64,000 nucleotides of DNA from Spinacia oleracea (Eukaryota > Streptophyta > Magnoliopsida > Caryophyllales > Amaranthaceae): assembly GCF_020520425.1 (NCBI RefSeq), contig NC_079487.1, positions 132,330,385 to 132,394,384 on the forward strand. The letters run 5' to 3'. Made by a program: the position numbers and the translations under genes. The notes under the pieces were generated by a model. It was given only the letters and a program-made list of their open reading frames with translations. It did no database searches and was not told where the DNA came from. This document shows, one piece after another, positions 32,460 to 44,332 of this stretch (the first letter of the stretch is position 1; every line of letters begins with the position of its first letter).

Positions 32460-35400
32460 TCAAGCAGCTCCCTTCTGTTTCAATGTGATCTTATCCCCGA
32501 GACTTAGGGCAATCCCTTGTGTTTTACTCCTAATTCTTATGTAACCGCTGAGCTTCCCGTCTGATTGTTTCTCAACACTCACGTTCACCAAAGCATCCTC
32601 GCCAAACACACTTTTAGCGTAAAGGTTTGCTGCAAGGAACCCACACTCTCCTTCCAATGCCGATCTGATATCAAACAGAAAAATGTTAGACAAATAGGGC
32701 ATATATCAATCTAGTAACTGGTTGAAACAAAATCTAATATACTTCCTCCGTCCCATAAATATCGCACCATCTTGTTTTTACACTATTCACACTAGACTTT
32801 TGGTCATTTTTTGTGATTCCTACCTAGGAAAATTTTTAGTCATGTGGGATCTTGTTAGATTCGTATCGGTACAACAGTTTCTAAATAGAAGTGTAAATTT
32901 TTTATAATTTCTACTTATATATAATTCGAGATATTAAAAGTCAAAGTATGCATTGGAAAGTGTAAAATCAACCATGGTGCAATATTTAAGGAACGGAGAA
33001 AGTATATGATGTATGAGGTCTTAGAAAGTGCTAATAGCTGCATCATATGACTTACGGTGCAGTAAGGCATTTCATGTTTGTCGACTTGATGATGTGATCT
33101 AGGAATTCCTTCTCGTCTTGAATTACAGTATTCACAGCAACCTGAAGGAAATATCAGAGTTATAAAAAATCTGTACAGGGAATATATATAGTTATACACT
33201 GTATGAGGGATTAGCCTTGAGAAAAAAGAGACAGGTGCTATTATAGGTGGAGCTTTATAAAAGCATAAATCAAACACATTGCAATTGCCAATTGAATAAT
33301 ACCCTCTCAGTTAATGTCAATGTAAAATCAAACATATAATTTTTAGAAGCCTGAAAACACCTAATGACTTTGATGTGCTGCAAATTATCTACAGAGAATC
33401 CTGAAAGACTGTCAATGTATGTTCATCATAAGTAATGAAAAATTGGCGTATAATCAAACAAATTACATGTCAGCATTACTACTTAACTATATTAGTTATC
33501 TACAGAGAACCCTGTAAAATTATATGTCAAGATGAAAGACTACTTAACTATATGAGTTACAATGAGAAGTGTAAGTAAATTCAAATGCTGTTTTTCAATT
33601 GATCTTGAAAGGAACTATGGTATAACAATAACATATCCACATATTTCTATAGTTTTACACTTCCATTTTATTTCTCCCAATAAATAAGCATGGTAAAATT
33701 GAGAAATCCGTACGCTTTAACTTAAGTTCTTTCAATTAAGGTCAAGTTCACAAACACACCGACTAACTGATTAAAGGGCTCACTTCCCTAGACCCATACA
33801 AAGTGTAAATCCAGTAAAAAGCAGAATATTTAGAGGAACACGACAAAATCTAGGTTGGAATTGGAATTAACCTACGTTCCCAAGTGCCCAAGTCAGATAC
33901 TCAACAACCAAACACCCTTACAGGGGTATAATCTTCTAGACACCTAATTGGACCAAACACGAGCAAAGTTTCAAAAGAGGGCTGGATCCCATACATGGAC
34001 TAATGTATAGCCCTCTGACACTCATAGTGAGTCTGAAAATGTATTCAAGGAAAGTAAAAAAAAAAAGTATAACTGAAACTGGAAGCAGCAAAACTTGCAG
34101 GCAAGTTCCTAAATATGGGACCAAAAAATTCCCCCCTTCTTGTGGGCAGGGGACGAGCTAATTCATCAATTTGACACACAATGGAAAAAAACAATCCACA
34201 AAGTCAATCAAATGAAAATCTGCTAGATCTAAGATGCAAATTATCATATACGAAGTGGAATATATAAAGTTAAAAACTATGAAGTTGATATCCATATCTT
34301 TTACAAACCACACAATTCAACCACTACAATTTTCAATGCAGTTTCACATTAGAAGGCCAAATGGAAGCAAATCACCAGATATTGTCCCAAAATACCATAA
34401 CAAACTGTTGCTACAAGATGATAATGGGCCGGACAAACAGTCGGTAAACATGACTTTCAGGATATCAGTCATTGGAAACACGGAATAGATAGTATGCTCC
34501 TTATGTGATATCAGTAAGCAAATTTCTACAACAGATTAAGAAATACAAATAACAGAAAATTTTCCAGAAAATCAGAAACAGTCTGAAAATGCTTTAAACA
34601 CGTGAAAAAATAATGCATACCTTGTTTTCCCATTCAAACTCAGCCCACATAGATCTGAATGCAACATCAGCACAAGTGGCAGGAGAAATGTAATCCATTA
34701 TGTCAATATGGATGTCATTCAGGACAACAACATTTCGTTCAAGAACATTTGAAGTCTCGTAGACAATATTTCCGAAAATGACTCCTGTTTCAGTAGAAGA
34801 GACCTTGATGTTAGCCCTAATTTGTTTGCTTGACTCTGGTGCCAAAGTGTAGTTCTGTGGACGCTCCACAAGTTTAAGGTCACCCATGGTTGCCAATTCC
34901 AAGCATAAGTTTTGCAGGGTTTCCTTTGTTCTATTGATAACAGTAACATCAAGAACAATGTCATAATGATGAACTGTTACATAGGCCTCAGCATAAACCG
35001 GGTCACTGAAACCTGTGAGCTGAAGAATACGATTAAGTTTATTCGCATCATCATTGTCTTTGGTAAATTCTCCAGTTGCACGTTTCAAATCATCTTGAAC
35101 CTCATCTTCCAATTCCAACTGGCTCATGCCCTGAGGAAATAAAAAAACATTATTGGATGCAACGAGAGTTCCCCACTTCCCCGCATGAACAATCTAACAG
35201 GAAAAGGCTGATGTAATCCGTGATAATTATGGACTTTGAAAATATTTATCTGCATCAAGAAAATCCTAAGACAGCACATGCTTGAACATATCAACTGAAC
35301 TATATATTGTATTTTACCAAAGTTCTTAAACTATAAATGAAAACAAATCTTGTTTTGTGACTGTGTGAACACCCATTCTACATGCCAAATGCAGATACCA

Positions 35401-37911
35401 ATTATTAAAATATCAAAGCAAAATTAGCAGACAACAATATGCACTAAAATTCCTACAAGAAAGTAAAAAGAAACAGAAAATTTACATCAGTGAAAGTCTA
35501 CTACTATTTGACTGCAGGAATTATCAAATTAGTCATTCTCCACACTGGAAAAATAGAGTTCAAGGCAATAACCTCATTATTATGACAAGAAAAAAGCTAG
35601 TACTTTCCATTTGTGCTAAATAAATTCATCCTATGGCTAGTATATCAAATTAAAAACCAACTAAAATTCCGAATAAAGAAGGTAAGAAAAGCATATTTGA
35701 AGTTTGAACACTGCCCTTTTGTATGATAATGCAGATTGAATAAAGAATCACGAGTCAGTGAAGGATTTTAATCTCTTCTAATTTTTCATCTAACTAATTT
35801 AATAAACATAAGTTCTACCATAAAGACAACACACCTATAAATAAAAAGATATTCACACTAACCTTCCTGCTCTTCAAATGATAGAAGTCAATGAGATCGT
35901 CAGGTTGAGAGTGAGAAACCTGAGCCTTGGCTTTCCTCTCCTCAGTTTCACGGAATTGCTTGTCTGCAAGCATGTTAACAAAGCTTTCTTTGCAAGAGTG
36001 AAGCCATATTTTTCTAGTGGCATCTCCGGTATTGCAGAGAAGTCTGATGCAGAGAACTATCCTATCATAAGCATCATTGTCAATAGGGTGTGGAAGAACA
36101 GGTGATTGCCCAAGCTGGATCATGGACACCATATACAACAATGCTTCTGATGTTGCCTTGTTCACTTCAACCTTGGATGGTTGAACCTCCTCCAACCTCA
36201 AAACAAGCTTTGTCAAAGTACAGGCAACAACAGCTCCAAGGAAAAAGTCACCAGAGAGCAGCAGTGATCTCAGGTTTCCTTGAGTAGCCAACGACCCTTG
36301 AACCAAGGTAGGGGGAGAAATAGCAGTTTCTAAGGCTGCACTTTGAGTGGCATATGTGCCATCTGCAAGGACCACAGGCCTTCTAGAAGAAACTGTGATG
36401 CTGCTGGCTAGTTGGTCTCTCTTGGGAGCCTCTTGGCCCTCTCCTTCCTCAGTGGCGGTGTAAAATGGAAGTTCTCCAAGACATTGCTTAATGGTTGCAA
36501 TTCCACTTTCAATTTCAGAGAGAGAAAGACAATACTCCCCAATAATCCACAGAGCACAAGAACAAACTCTTGCAGCACGGATCTGATAAAAGGTATCTAG
36601 AAGCCTTGTTATGATGGAGACCCTCAATTTGGGGTTAGTCTCAATGATCTCCCGCACAAAGACCACCACATCAATAGCTGAAGCAACATTTGAATCTCCA
36701 AGGAAATCCATTAACACATGAACAACTGTGCTAGCCACCTCAGGGAATTTCATAGCACAGGTATGGATGGCCTGAACAAGCATTTGCCTGTATTCACCAT
36801 TCTTCTCAAGATCAGCATTTTGAGTTTTCACCACTTCCTTCTTCAACAAAAGAACTACTTCATCAACATTCCTAGGAGTAATCAATTCAAGGGCAATATC
36901 CAGAGTCTTCCTCCTGATGTCAAGATTGGGACTAGAAAGAGCACGAAGAATATCCATAATCATTTCAACCATGATCTCCTTGTGAGAAGTCTTTAGCTCA
37001 TTCAGGCGATCAAGCACAATAAGCTTGACATTGTTGTCACTTTGAGACTGCAGCAGCTTACAGTAAGTATCAGCAGCTGCCCTAATAGCTGTGGGTGCTG
37101 ATGAGAGAGAAACTAGGGTCCCGGCACATTCATATACGACAGCTGTCGAAGGGGCAGTGAGCAAAGATATAATGATTGTAATGTACTTCCCCTTCTCGTG
37201 CTTATTGGTCCGGCAAACCTTTTTAATCAACTCCAAAACTACCATCTGAAGTTGCTCACCCCAATCCAAGATCCGGTCAATGTGGGTAAAGAGGTAGTTA
37301 ATTGCCCTCTCTTGGGCACATGTAAAGAGCATAAGGAATGCATTCCTCTTTGCTGAAGGATCTTGCTCAGTGGAAAGCACTTTCTCGATGGTCTCAGGTG
37401 CATCTCCCAACAACTGCTCTCCTTGAGGGAGCTTATAAATAGCCATGACAGCAAGTATAGCATTCCTCCTAACATATGGATGCCTATGCTCCAGATTTTG
37501 CAACACGGATGGGATCAATGGCTCAATGATCTCGCTCTCATTCAACCGACACAGAAATCTAAGTGTTACACCTCGAAGATACTCATTTGAATGTTGCAAA
37601 TTATTCCTTAGGTTTTGACAAATCAATATCATTTCAGGGAGCACCTTCCCTTTAGAATCAGTCTTATCGATGTGTTCCAAATAAAGCAGCAAAAGCTTCT
37701 GAATCGTGTGGTCTTCCGAGGGTAAGACATACCGGACAATGGTGATGAATAATTGTGGAATCGTCTCACCGTTCAATAAAATCATGACAGCCTTCTTCAT
37801 TGCATCTATCTTCGCAGGCACATCACTTCCCTCCAATGCCTCTCTGATCTCATTGGCTAACGCCGGTGTACCCTTATCAAAATGCACCAATAGCGTGCAA
37901 GTTTTCTCCAT
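32460..37911 (-). CDS. COPB1: Coatomer subunit beta (beta-COP)
   Basis: Beta-COP is part of the F-subcomplex of the COPI coat, which forms retrograde Golgi-to-ER vesicles. Four coding exons on the minus strand (35863-37911, 34621-35130, 33056-33141 and 32460-32664) give 949 residues, within a residue or so of the Arabidopsis protein. The N-terminal adaptin-like helical solenoid starts [18 protein letters not shown] and fills most of exon 1. The beta-COP C-terminal domain begins near [20 protein letters not shown], and the appendage part includes [20 protein letters not shown] and [18 protein letters not shown]. The protein ends TLKQKGAA. A 5' untranslated intron is supported at 37936-38319 (acceptor TTTTTCCAG, donor CAG/GTTCATT). 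Intron 3 holds a Stowaway MITE. All joins keep frame and no damage is seen. Confidence 0.97.
32742..33002. mobile_element. Stowaway-type MITE in coatomer beta intron 3
   Basis: Left end CTTCCTCCGTCCCATAAATA, right end AATATTTAAGGAACGGAGAAAG, both flanked by TA. The subterminal ATCGCACCAT / ATGGTGCAAT also pair. It is 261 bp, non-coding, about 54 bases from the end of the third coding exon. Confidence 0.85.
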
Positions 37912-38319
37912 GATTTCGATCTCTCTTTCTCAGATCTGGAAAAAGAGAAATCAAAATTCAACACCAAAATCTCACACTATTCACAACAATTCGCTCCCTA
38001 ACCAACAATCAACACATCCTACACGCTACATTTCCCCTAATTCAGTCCAATCAAACAAATCACAATGCAATATCAAACGCATAAAACAGAATAACCCTAA
38101 CCATCAAAATAAATTAACGAAAAAGAACCCTAATCTACATAAATTATCTCATTCCGACAAATTCACTCTACATTTCCCCATTTCCACTAGATCTAACATG
38201 TTCCAGCAAATCACAAACCCTAATTGGAATTACTAAGCGAAATAATCACAATTAATTAAGAAAAACATCGATCTATGAATTGAAATCAAATGATCAGAGA
38301 AGAAGAGAGAGAAATGAAC

Positions 38320-39886
38320 CTGTTATTGTACGACGAAAACAGATCGAACGGCGTGATCGAAGATTGAAACTGCTAGTGAAATAGTTTTACAGCATCGAAA
38401 TTGAGATCTCGGATTGAATTCGATAATTGTTCAATTTCTTTATCTTTGAATTCAGAGTTTTTCGATTCACAGATCTAGGGGGGGTGTTTTTCCGAGTGCT
38501 GGGACAGTGAAGCAATAAGGGGGAGAAAATGAGTAATTTGTATAGCTACTGCTATCACACCGTAGCATTCGCGGTACACGTGGTTTTTGCGTATTTGACG
38601 AGTTATAGACTGTTTGATAGGTGACGAGTTATAGACTGTTTGATGGTATTTTTTTCTTTATTAAGACCTTGATTAATCTACATTAAGTAAGGTCTAAAGT
38701 AATTAAATTTAGCTATAAATAAAATTGCATAAAGATTGATGTGTCGATTACAAACGAGTGAACGAGTTTAAAAATGGATGTTTCTTTGGTTAAGGTCAAA
38801 TAATATCTAGGGCTTGTATCAAACCTTTAGCAATCAAGCTTCTTTGGTTTAAAATTGTTTTTCACTTTCATGTTTAATATGGATTAATTTGTATATCTAT
38901 AGGTAATTTCTTGTACGAGAATGATGGACAAAACTTATAGTTAATTGTGAGATTTGGTTTGTGAGTAGAATTTTGTAATTGACAAAATCACAAAAGAGAA
39001 TCACCAAATGATTTTGTGAATTAACTGAATTTTCTGCTAACAATTTAGTGATTTACCAATATTTCTTAATGTGTAAGTTTACTATATGGACTTATTTTAG
39101 ACATGTATATTTTTCTTATTGATATGATACGTCAAATAAAATTTGACAAATCCTAATTGAGTTTAATATATAAGAAGTATTTTAGAGACAAATAAGAAAT
39201 AAATGATTGAAGATTTACTATTATTTTGTCAAATATGGAGGTAATAGGCCACAGGAAAATAATTATCTTAAAAGGTGTATTTAAGCAGTGCGAAACTCAA
39301 ACAAACAAACAAAAATATGCATTTCAAGGGATTTTTTTTTATATAAATAAATTCTTATTGAATTTTTATTATATACAGTACGACTAATCGATATAAAGAA
39401 ACTATTTAAATCTTGAGTACTATTTGGTATACATATTATGAACTTCCTACTCCACCCATACTCATATGTAAAATTTGTTTAACCACAAAAAAATAAATCA
39501 TACTATGTATATGTTTAAATAATACTCAATATTGTTTTTTTCTTTAAAATTAAGATATGAATATAATAATATTCTCTGTACGCGTGTTTATCAACTAAAC
39601 TTTTAGATCGACAAAATATTTAAAAACTTAGAAAAACTCCTATTTGAAAATTTAATTTGAAATCGTTGGAGGACAATAGTTGTCATGGTGGCGCGTGAAA
39701 ACACTAGTATTGATTTAAAAGGTGTTAAGATAGTATTTCTCTTTGAAATTATCAAAATGAATTGACCTTCACCATTTTAGGTTTTGATGTTTGTCAGGTG
39801 CAACCCGACATGCTTATTTTGCTTTAACCTTGACATAGTACGCGTGTCAAATGGTAAGTTTACTTGACTCGTTGCAACTTCTTGAC
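38320..39886. other. Coatomer beta leader, promoter and upstream spacer
   Basis: The first untranslated exon probably spans about 38320-38510. Beyond that the DNA is AT-rich with no gene or clear element. A short tandem duplication, GACGAGTTATAGACTGTTTGAT, lies at 38597-38642. Confidence 0.5.
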
Positions 39887-39904
39887 ATGTTGGACAAGTA
39901 TAAC

Positions 39905-40091
39905 CAACATAAGTAGGTGGGGTTGATGGAATGGTAGGGAACTCACCTTGTCACTTAGAAGTTGTAGGGTCGAGCTCCATCAAATGCGAAATGCTTACGA
40001 GTGCCTCAAGCAAAGACATGCATAGCTAGCTGGTTAACTTGTGATAGATGATGGTTTAGTAGGATTCCCTTCTTCTTACCTAGTAAAAAAA
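39905..40091 (+). mobile_element. tRNA-derived SINE with 18-bp target duplication
   Basis: ATGTTGGACAAGTATAAC (39887-39904) and ATGTTGGGCAAGTATAAC (40092-40109) flank the unit with one difference. The insert has an A-box-like GTTGATGGAATGGTAGGG and a B box GGGTCGAGCTCC about 45 bases on, and ends in an A-run. Length (187 bp), Pol III boxes and long duplication together define a SINE. The single mismatch in the duplication points to a fairly recent insertion. Confidence 0.82.
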
Positions 40092-40550
40092 ATGTTGGGC
40101 AAGTATAACTGTATAAGCATGTATTTGTTTACTTTTTATTTTATAATAAAAGCAATAACGGGACATGCACCAATGTTGAAATTAAAGTATTTTGTATGTG
40201 AAGTATGATAATTTAATTTCAAATTATTTTGTATGATAATTTAATTAGTTTTAAAATCTTTTGTTTCTATATAGTGAGGTTATTCGTTACTAATTTTTCC
40301 ATGTATGATAATTTAATTTCTAATCTACTAGTTTGTTAAAATTAATGAGAAAAGTTGTTTTAAATAATCCAACATTTTGACATATATTTCAAGTCGTAAA
40401 GAACTTTCAGAAACGGAGGTAGTATAAAAAAAAATCAATTGTTTAAGGGCTTGTTTGAAAGCTAAAACAAAATATATCACAATATAATAATAGTTACAAT
40501 ATATTAAATGAGAGAATTAAATTTTTAGATAGTTTGTATTATATTTTACT

Positions 40551-40719
40551 AAGGAAAAAAGGGTCCGATCCAAAACCCGATTTTGGACCGGACCCGACCC
40601 GACCAAAGACCGGAAAATGATTTTTCTCGAACTGGAGAACAAACCGATTGCCTCCGATTCTATCGGTCTGGGTCAGTCCGGTCCATTTTTCGATCCGGGC
40701 CCATTTTTGCACACCACTA
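40551..40719. mobile_element. Degenerate hAT-like MITE
   Basis: The right end reads GGGCCCATTTTTGCACACCACTA and the left AAGGAAAAAAGGGTCCGATCC, loosely inverted. GACCGGACCCGACCCGACC-type GC runs fill the middle. The flanking octamers ATTTTACT and GTCTTACT agree at six of eight bases. Old and uncertain at the left edge. Confidence 0.45.
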
Positions 40720-41235
40720 GTCTTACTTGGGAATTGTCCAACATTTTATATCATCTGAATGATCAATTTGTCCGGTTTAAAAAAAGCCCAGTGTATAGTC
40801 AAGTAATGGCAAACTCCAATACTTGTAATTTTGTAAACATTCATTTCCGGTTTACCCATTCACCATGAAGAAGCCCACAGTCATAATGCCCATTCCCTTT
40901 GAGGTTATGTGGCCCAGTGTTGTAAGCATTCACAATCCATTATGTTGATAAAAGTCCACCTAACCTACACCCGTTTATTTTTCAACTAAAACATTAAATC
41001 TCTACACTTTCAATGTTATAATAGAAGGAAAACATTATAAATAAATGTAATTTGTATTATTTAAATAAAAAAGAAAAAATCCTTATCACTTTAATAGATT
41101 GTTAAATCGCATACATGATACTAATGGTAAAGACTAAAACGGGACGGAGGGATTAATTGTTTTTACTCCATTTTATGTAAGCAAACTAGGTGCCATAACG
41201 ATAGAGGCGTCCCTACCCGTGTAATTTTTAAATCC

Positions 41236-41525
41236 TAGACCTGATCAAAGGACGGGTCGGGCCGGGCCGATGGCATAAAAATATGTCCATTATGTCGGCC
41301 TGGGCCGAGCCAAGTTTCGAGCCAAAATTGTGTGCCCAAAACTCGTTATTTCGGGCCAATTTCGGGTCGGATGAAATTTATAACTAAAAATGTTGGTTTA
41401 TGTTGCCCAAAGCCCGCAATTTTTTCTACAAATTCGGGTCAAGTTGGATCGGGCCCGAAAATTGGCCTGAAATATTTTGCCAAACACCCGGAATTTTCGG
41501 ATCGGGCCCAAGTTGATCAGCTCTA
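41236..41525. mobile_element. hAT-type MITE, 290 bp
   Basis: Ends are TAGACCTGATCAA and the inverted form of TAGAGCTGATCAA (one difference in 13). Flanks are TTAAATCC (41228-41235) and TAAAATCC (41526-41533), an 8-bp duplication with one change. The inside is full of GGGTCGGGCC / CGGGCCCGA words that can fold. The frame overlapping its right part is not a gene. Confidence 0.8.
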
Positions 41526-43803
41526 TAAAATCCTTTACGGTTCCAAATCTCTATGCATAGTGAGTGGTGTCGCAATGTTTATCCCTTTCAAATCTTTCCC
41601 TTCCACAATGTTGTTTCCCTTTCTCTAAAAATGATACGTGATAATATGATACTCTAGTCCTGGCTACTTCGTATAGAATGTACTGTGGTGATGTTGCTAT
41701 CTTTTTTGGTGTGGTCTATCAACATTCTTTCTCAACTTTAAACCAACAAGTAGGTCCAGTTAATTTTACAAAGTAATTCAAATGCAATTAACTAATACGG
41801 CAACATTTATGTTTTAATCAGCTGACCTAATAGTTAAGGTCAATGACCTACCGGTTGATTCAGTGGTTAAGATCAGTGACCTATGCGGCTATGCATGATA
41901 AATCATAAACCCGACGCATCTTTCTCCCCTATTTATATATATATTGTCCCCTAACTCACTTACACCGAATAAAAAAAAAAGCTAATAAAACAATTTTATT
42001 TATTTTGTCTTTTGGTTTGAATACGAATTAAGATATTGTTTTAGTAGTAGAAATAATCGTAGAGTAGTATTTTTCTTTTCCCTGGTGGCAGAAGATTTCA
42101 CATGGGCTGGGCCCGGCTGCACTACTATACAACTAAAGAAATGTGTCAAAGGAAAAATGAGATTGACTTGGAATTTGGATCTAATTTTTCTTGATTATTT
42201 TGCATACAATCTCTTGATCTCGTTTTGTAAATATTAAAACATTTTTGGATGGATCTTGGATCGTAGATGGCAGTGCAGCAGTGCTCATTAATGCAGCATA
42301 ATCATCATAATAATGCATGTCACGAAGGTTAAATAAGGTAGAAAGATTTTAATTAATTATTGGCCCGAATAACATTTCGAGATATAACAGGTTATACAAG
42401 TTTAGTATTTTAAATCGGCACAATTGTTAAAATACTAAAATTTTAGATACGTTGGAGCTTGATGGTTAATTTACTGAGATCATGAGACAATTTAATTGAT
42501 TGATGCATATACATAAGCCATTGTTAAGATTCGTTTTAGTTATTCTTTTATTTGTAAAAAAAAATCGCTAATTTTAAGATCCAAGATATGAAATCTTGAG
42601 TAGACATTATGAACACAAAAATGTACATAGAAATAGCTTAGATGATCAATTATGCATATTATTAACGAGAGATTATGCGTCCAGATCTTATTTTCACACA
42701 TACTTTTTAAATGGGACGCGATAATGATTGGAGTTCCAGATGTTGTATATCATGGAGTGGGACGTGGAGATGAAACGGAGCAACGTACAAAGCTAAGCAA
42801 GAAAACTACATTCAATAATAATCGCATTCATGAAAATACATCAAATAAGTATGCTTTTAATCGGATTTTGTTTATTGTATTAATATCAAATAAGTTTTCT
42901 TTGTTTGGAATTCTTTATGGTGTTTTGGTAGCAAGTTGTTTTTCCTTATTAGGTTGGTCAAATTTATAGGCTATATACGTTTTTTCATAACAACTAGTAC
43001 TACTTTTAGAATCTGGTTACTTTAATTAGCTTGTTTACTAATTAGCCATTTCGGCCCCCCTTTCCTACCAATCAAGTTTATGTATATAATTTTATGCGGA
43101 TAATTTTTCATAATAAAAAATAAAATAAAATCAGCTAGCCTCTTATCAGACCGTCTTCCACTTACTTAACTGTTATAAAATGAACATGATCATGATCTAT
43201 AGTAATATTAATCAGAGGAAGGAAACTACCATGTCATTCGACAACCGTCTTTTAAAAAAATATGGAAATATTAATCAACATAATGTTGTTGGTTGAGACA
43301 TGTACCAATATTTTTAGCAGAAACAACACACATATTTGTAGCATTCTCTAACTGCTTTTGTTTGTTTGGGGTTAATACACTTGTTAGTTGTGTCAATACT
43401 ACTAAGAGAAAGGTATCTATACAGTACAACTATGCAAGAGATAACTTTTTGGCAGAAAATAATTAAAGATCAATTTCCTTCTTGTCAAAGGTTTTAAGTC
43501 CTCGTGCCTCCATCTAATTCATCTTTCACTTCATTGTTCTTTCTTTCTCCCATGTCCCTTAAATAAACTAGACAAAATTACGTGGGATCGGACACACTTG
43601 CGTGCTTATGTTCAAAATTAACCCGTTAAACTTTTAAAAATTAAACATATTGTTAATCAAGTTTCTCTTATAAATACATGATATTAAGAAAGCGTCCTGA
43701 TAATTAAGACAGTGAAATATTAATGGAACGACGGAATGAGTATGAGTGACTCCGTATCTTCCCGCCGGAAGTCCGGAACTAGCATTAGATTACTACTTAA
43801 AGA

Positions 43804-44332
43804 GAACGATTTTCTTCAATATTGCATAAAGATCTAATAATTCTCAAAATACGTTACTTTCTAAGTTAATTCCCACCATACCGTCCACGTCAACAAGGGA
43901 GAAAGAGAAGTAATTTTTTTTTCTTTTCCGTTCAGCGTTGAACCGCCATCTGAGATAGCGGTTTCGTTTTAAAGCAAACCACCATCTCAGATGGCGGTTC
44001 AATGTTATAAACCGCTATTTGAGATAGCGGTTTGCTTTAAAACAAAACTGCTATCTCAGATGGCGGTATGCTTTAAAACATAACGGGGGTACGATAGGTT
44101 TTTGTTTTGGAAGCTCACTGTAAGTTTTGATATGATTTAGGGAATATATAAACCGCTATCTCAGATGGCGGTTTACTTATGTCAACCGCTATCTGAGATA
44201 GCGGTTTAGTGCCGCTTTGTTAAAAAAAAAAGGATTTTAATGCTGACGTGGGCGGTATGGTGAGAATTAAGTTAGAAAGTGGCGCATTTTGAAAATTTAA
44301 CGTTTTTTAAGCAATATTGAAGGAAATCGCTC
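43804..44332. mobile_element. Mutator-like (MULE-type) element with an internal palindrome array
   Basis: It is flanked by the exact 9-bp duplication ACTTAAAGA (43795-43803 and 44333-44341), the size made by Mutator transposases. The terminal inverted repeats are long, about 110 bases, with matching blocks GATTTTCTTCAATATTGC, CAAAATACG, ACTTTCTAAGTTAATTC, CACCATACCG and CCACGTCA. There is no transposase. Between the arms are six near-palindromic 24-mers (separate entry). The arms have diverged somewhat, so the insertion is not brand new, though its duplication is intact. Confidence 0.85.
43941..44207. repeat. Six near-palindromic 24-mers, AACCGC-YATCTGAGATRGC-GGTT type
   Basis: Copies lie at about 43941-43964, 43976-43999, 44009-44033, 44045-44068, 44151-44174 and 44184-44207. 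Each is close to self-complementary; the last (AACCGCTATCTGAGATAGCGGTT) is a perfect palindrome over its core. Because of this symmetry the copies can pair within themselves or with any other copy. Spacing is irregular (about 10-12 bases within groups, one gap of 80), and a GCTTTAAAAC word recurs beside three of them. Confidence 0.9.

Larger units (their letters stand above)
40110..43803. other. Gene-free spacer with degenerate elements
   Basis: AT-rich DNA with no supported gene. Two hAT-like MITEs are listed separately. Near 40375-40425, AAGTCGTAAAGAACTTTCAGAAACGGAGG looks like one end of a decayed Stowaway MITE. Frames at 42652-42969 and nearby have no recognisable protein content. Confidence 0.45.

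Noticed and set aside
41846-41900. TTGATTCAGTGGTTAAG as the A box of another SINE or tRNA
   Set aside because: No B box at the right distance and no tail or target duplication.
42652-42969. 105-codon frame in the long spacer
   Set aside because: No family resemblance, no neighbouring exons, and composition typical of AT-rich non-coding DNA.
43941-44207. Regularly repeated palindromes that look like a CRISPR array
   Set aside because: The sequence is plant nuclear DNA, spacers are irregular, no cas gene is present, and the array lies inside a MULE-type element.
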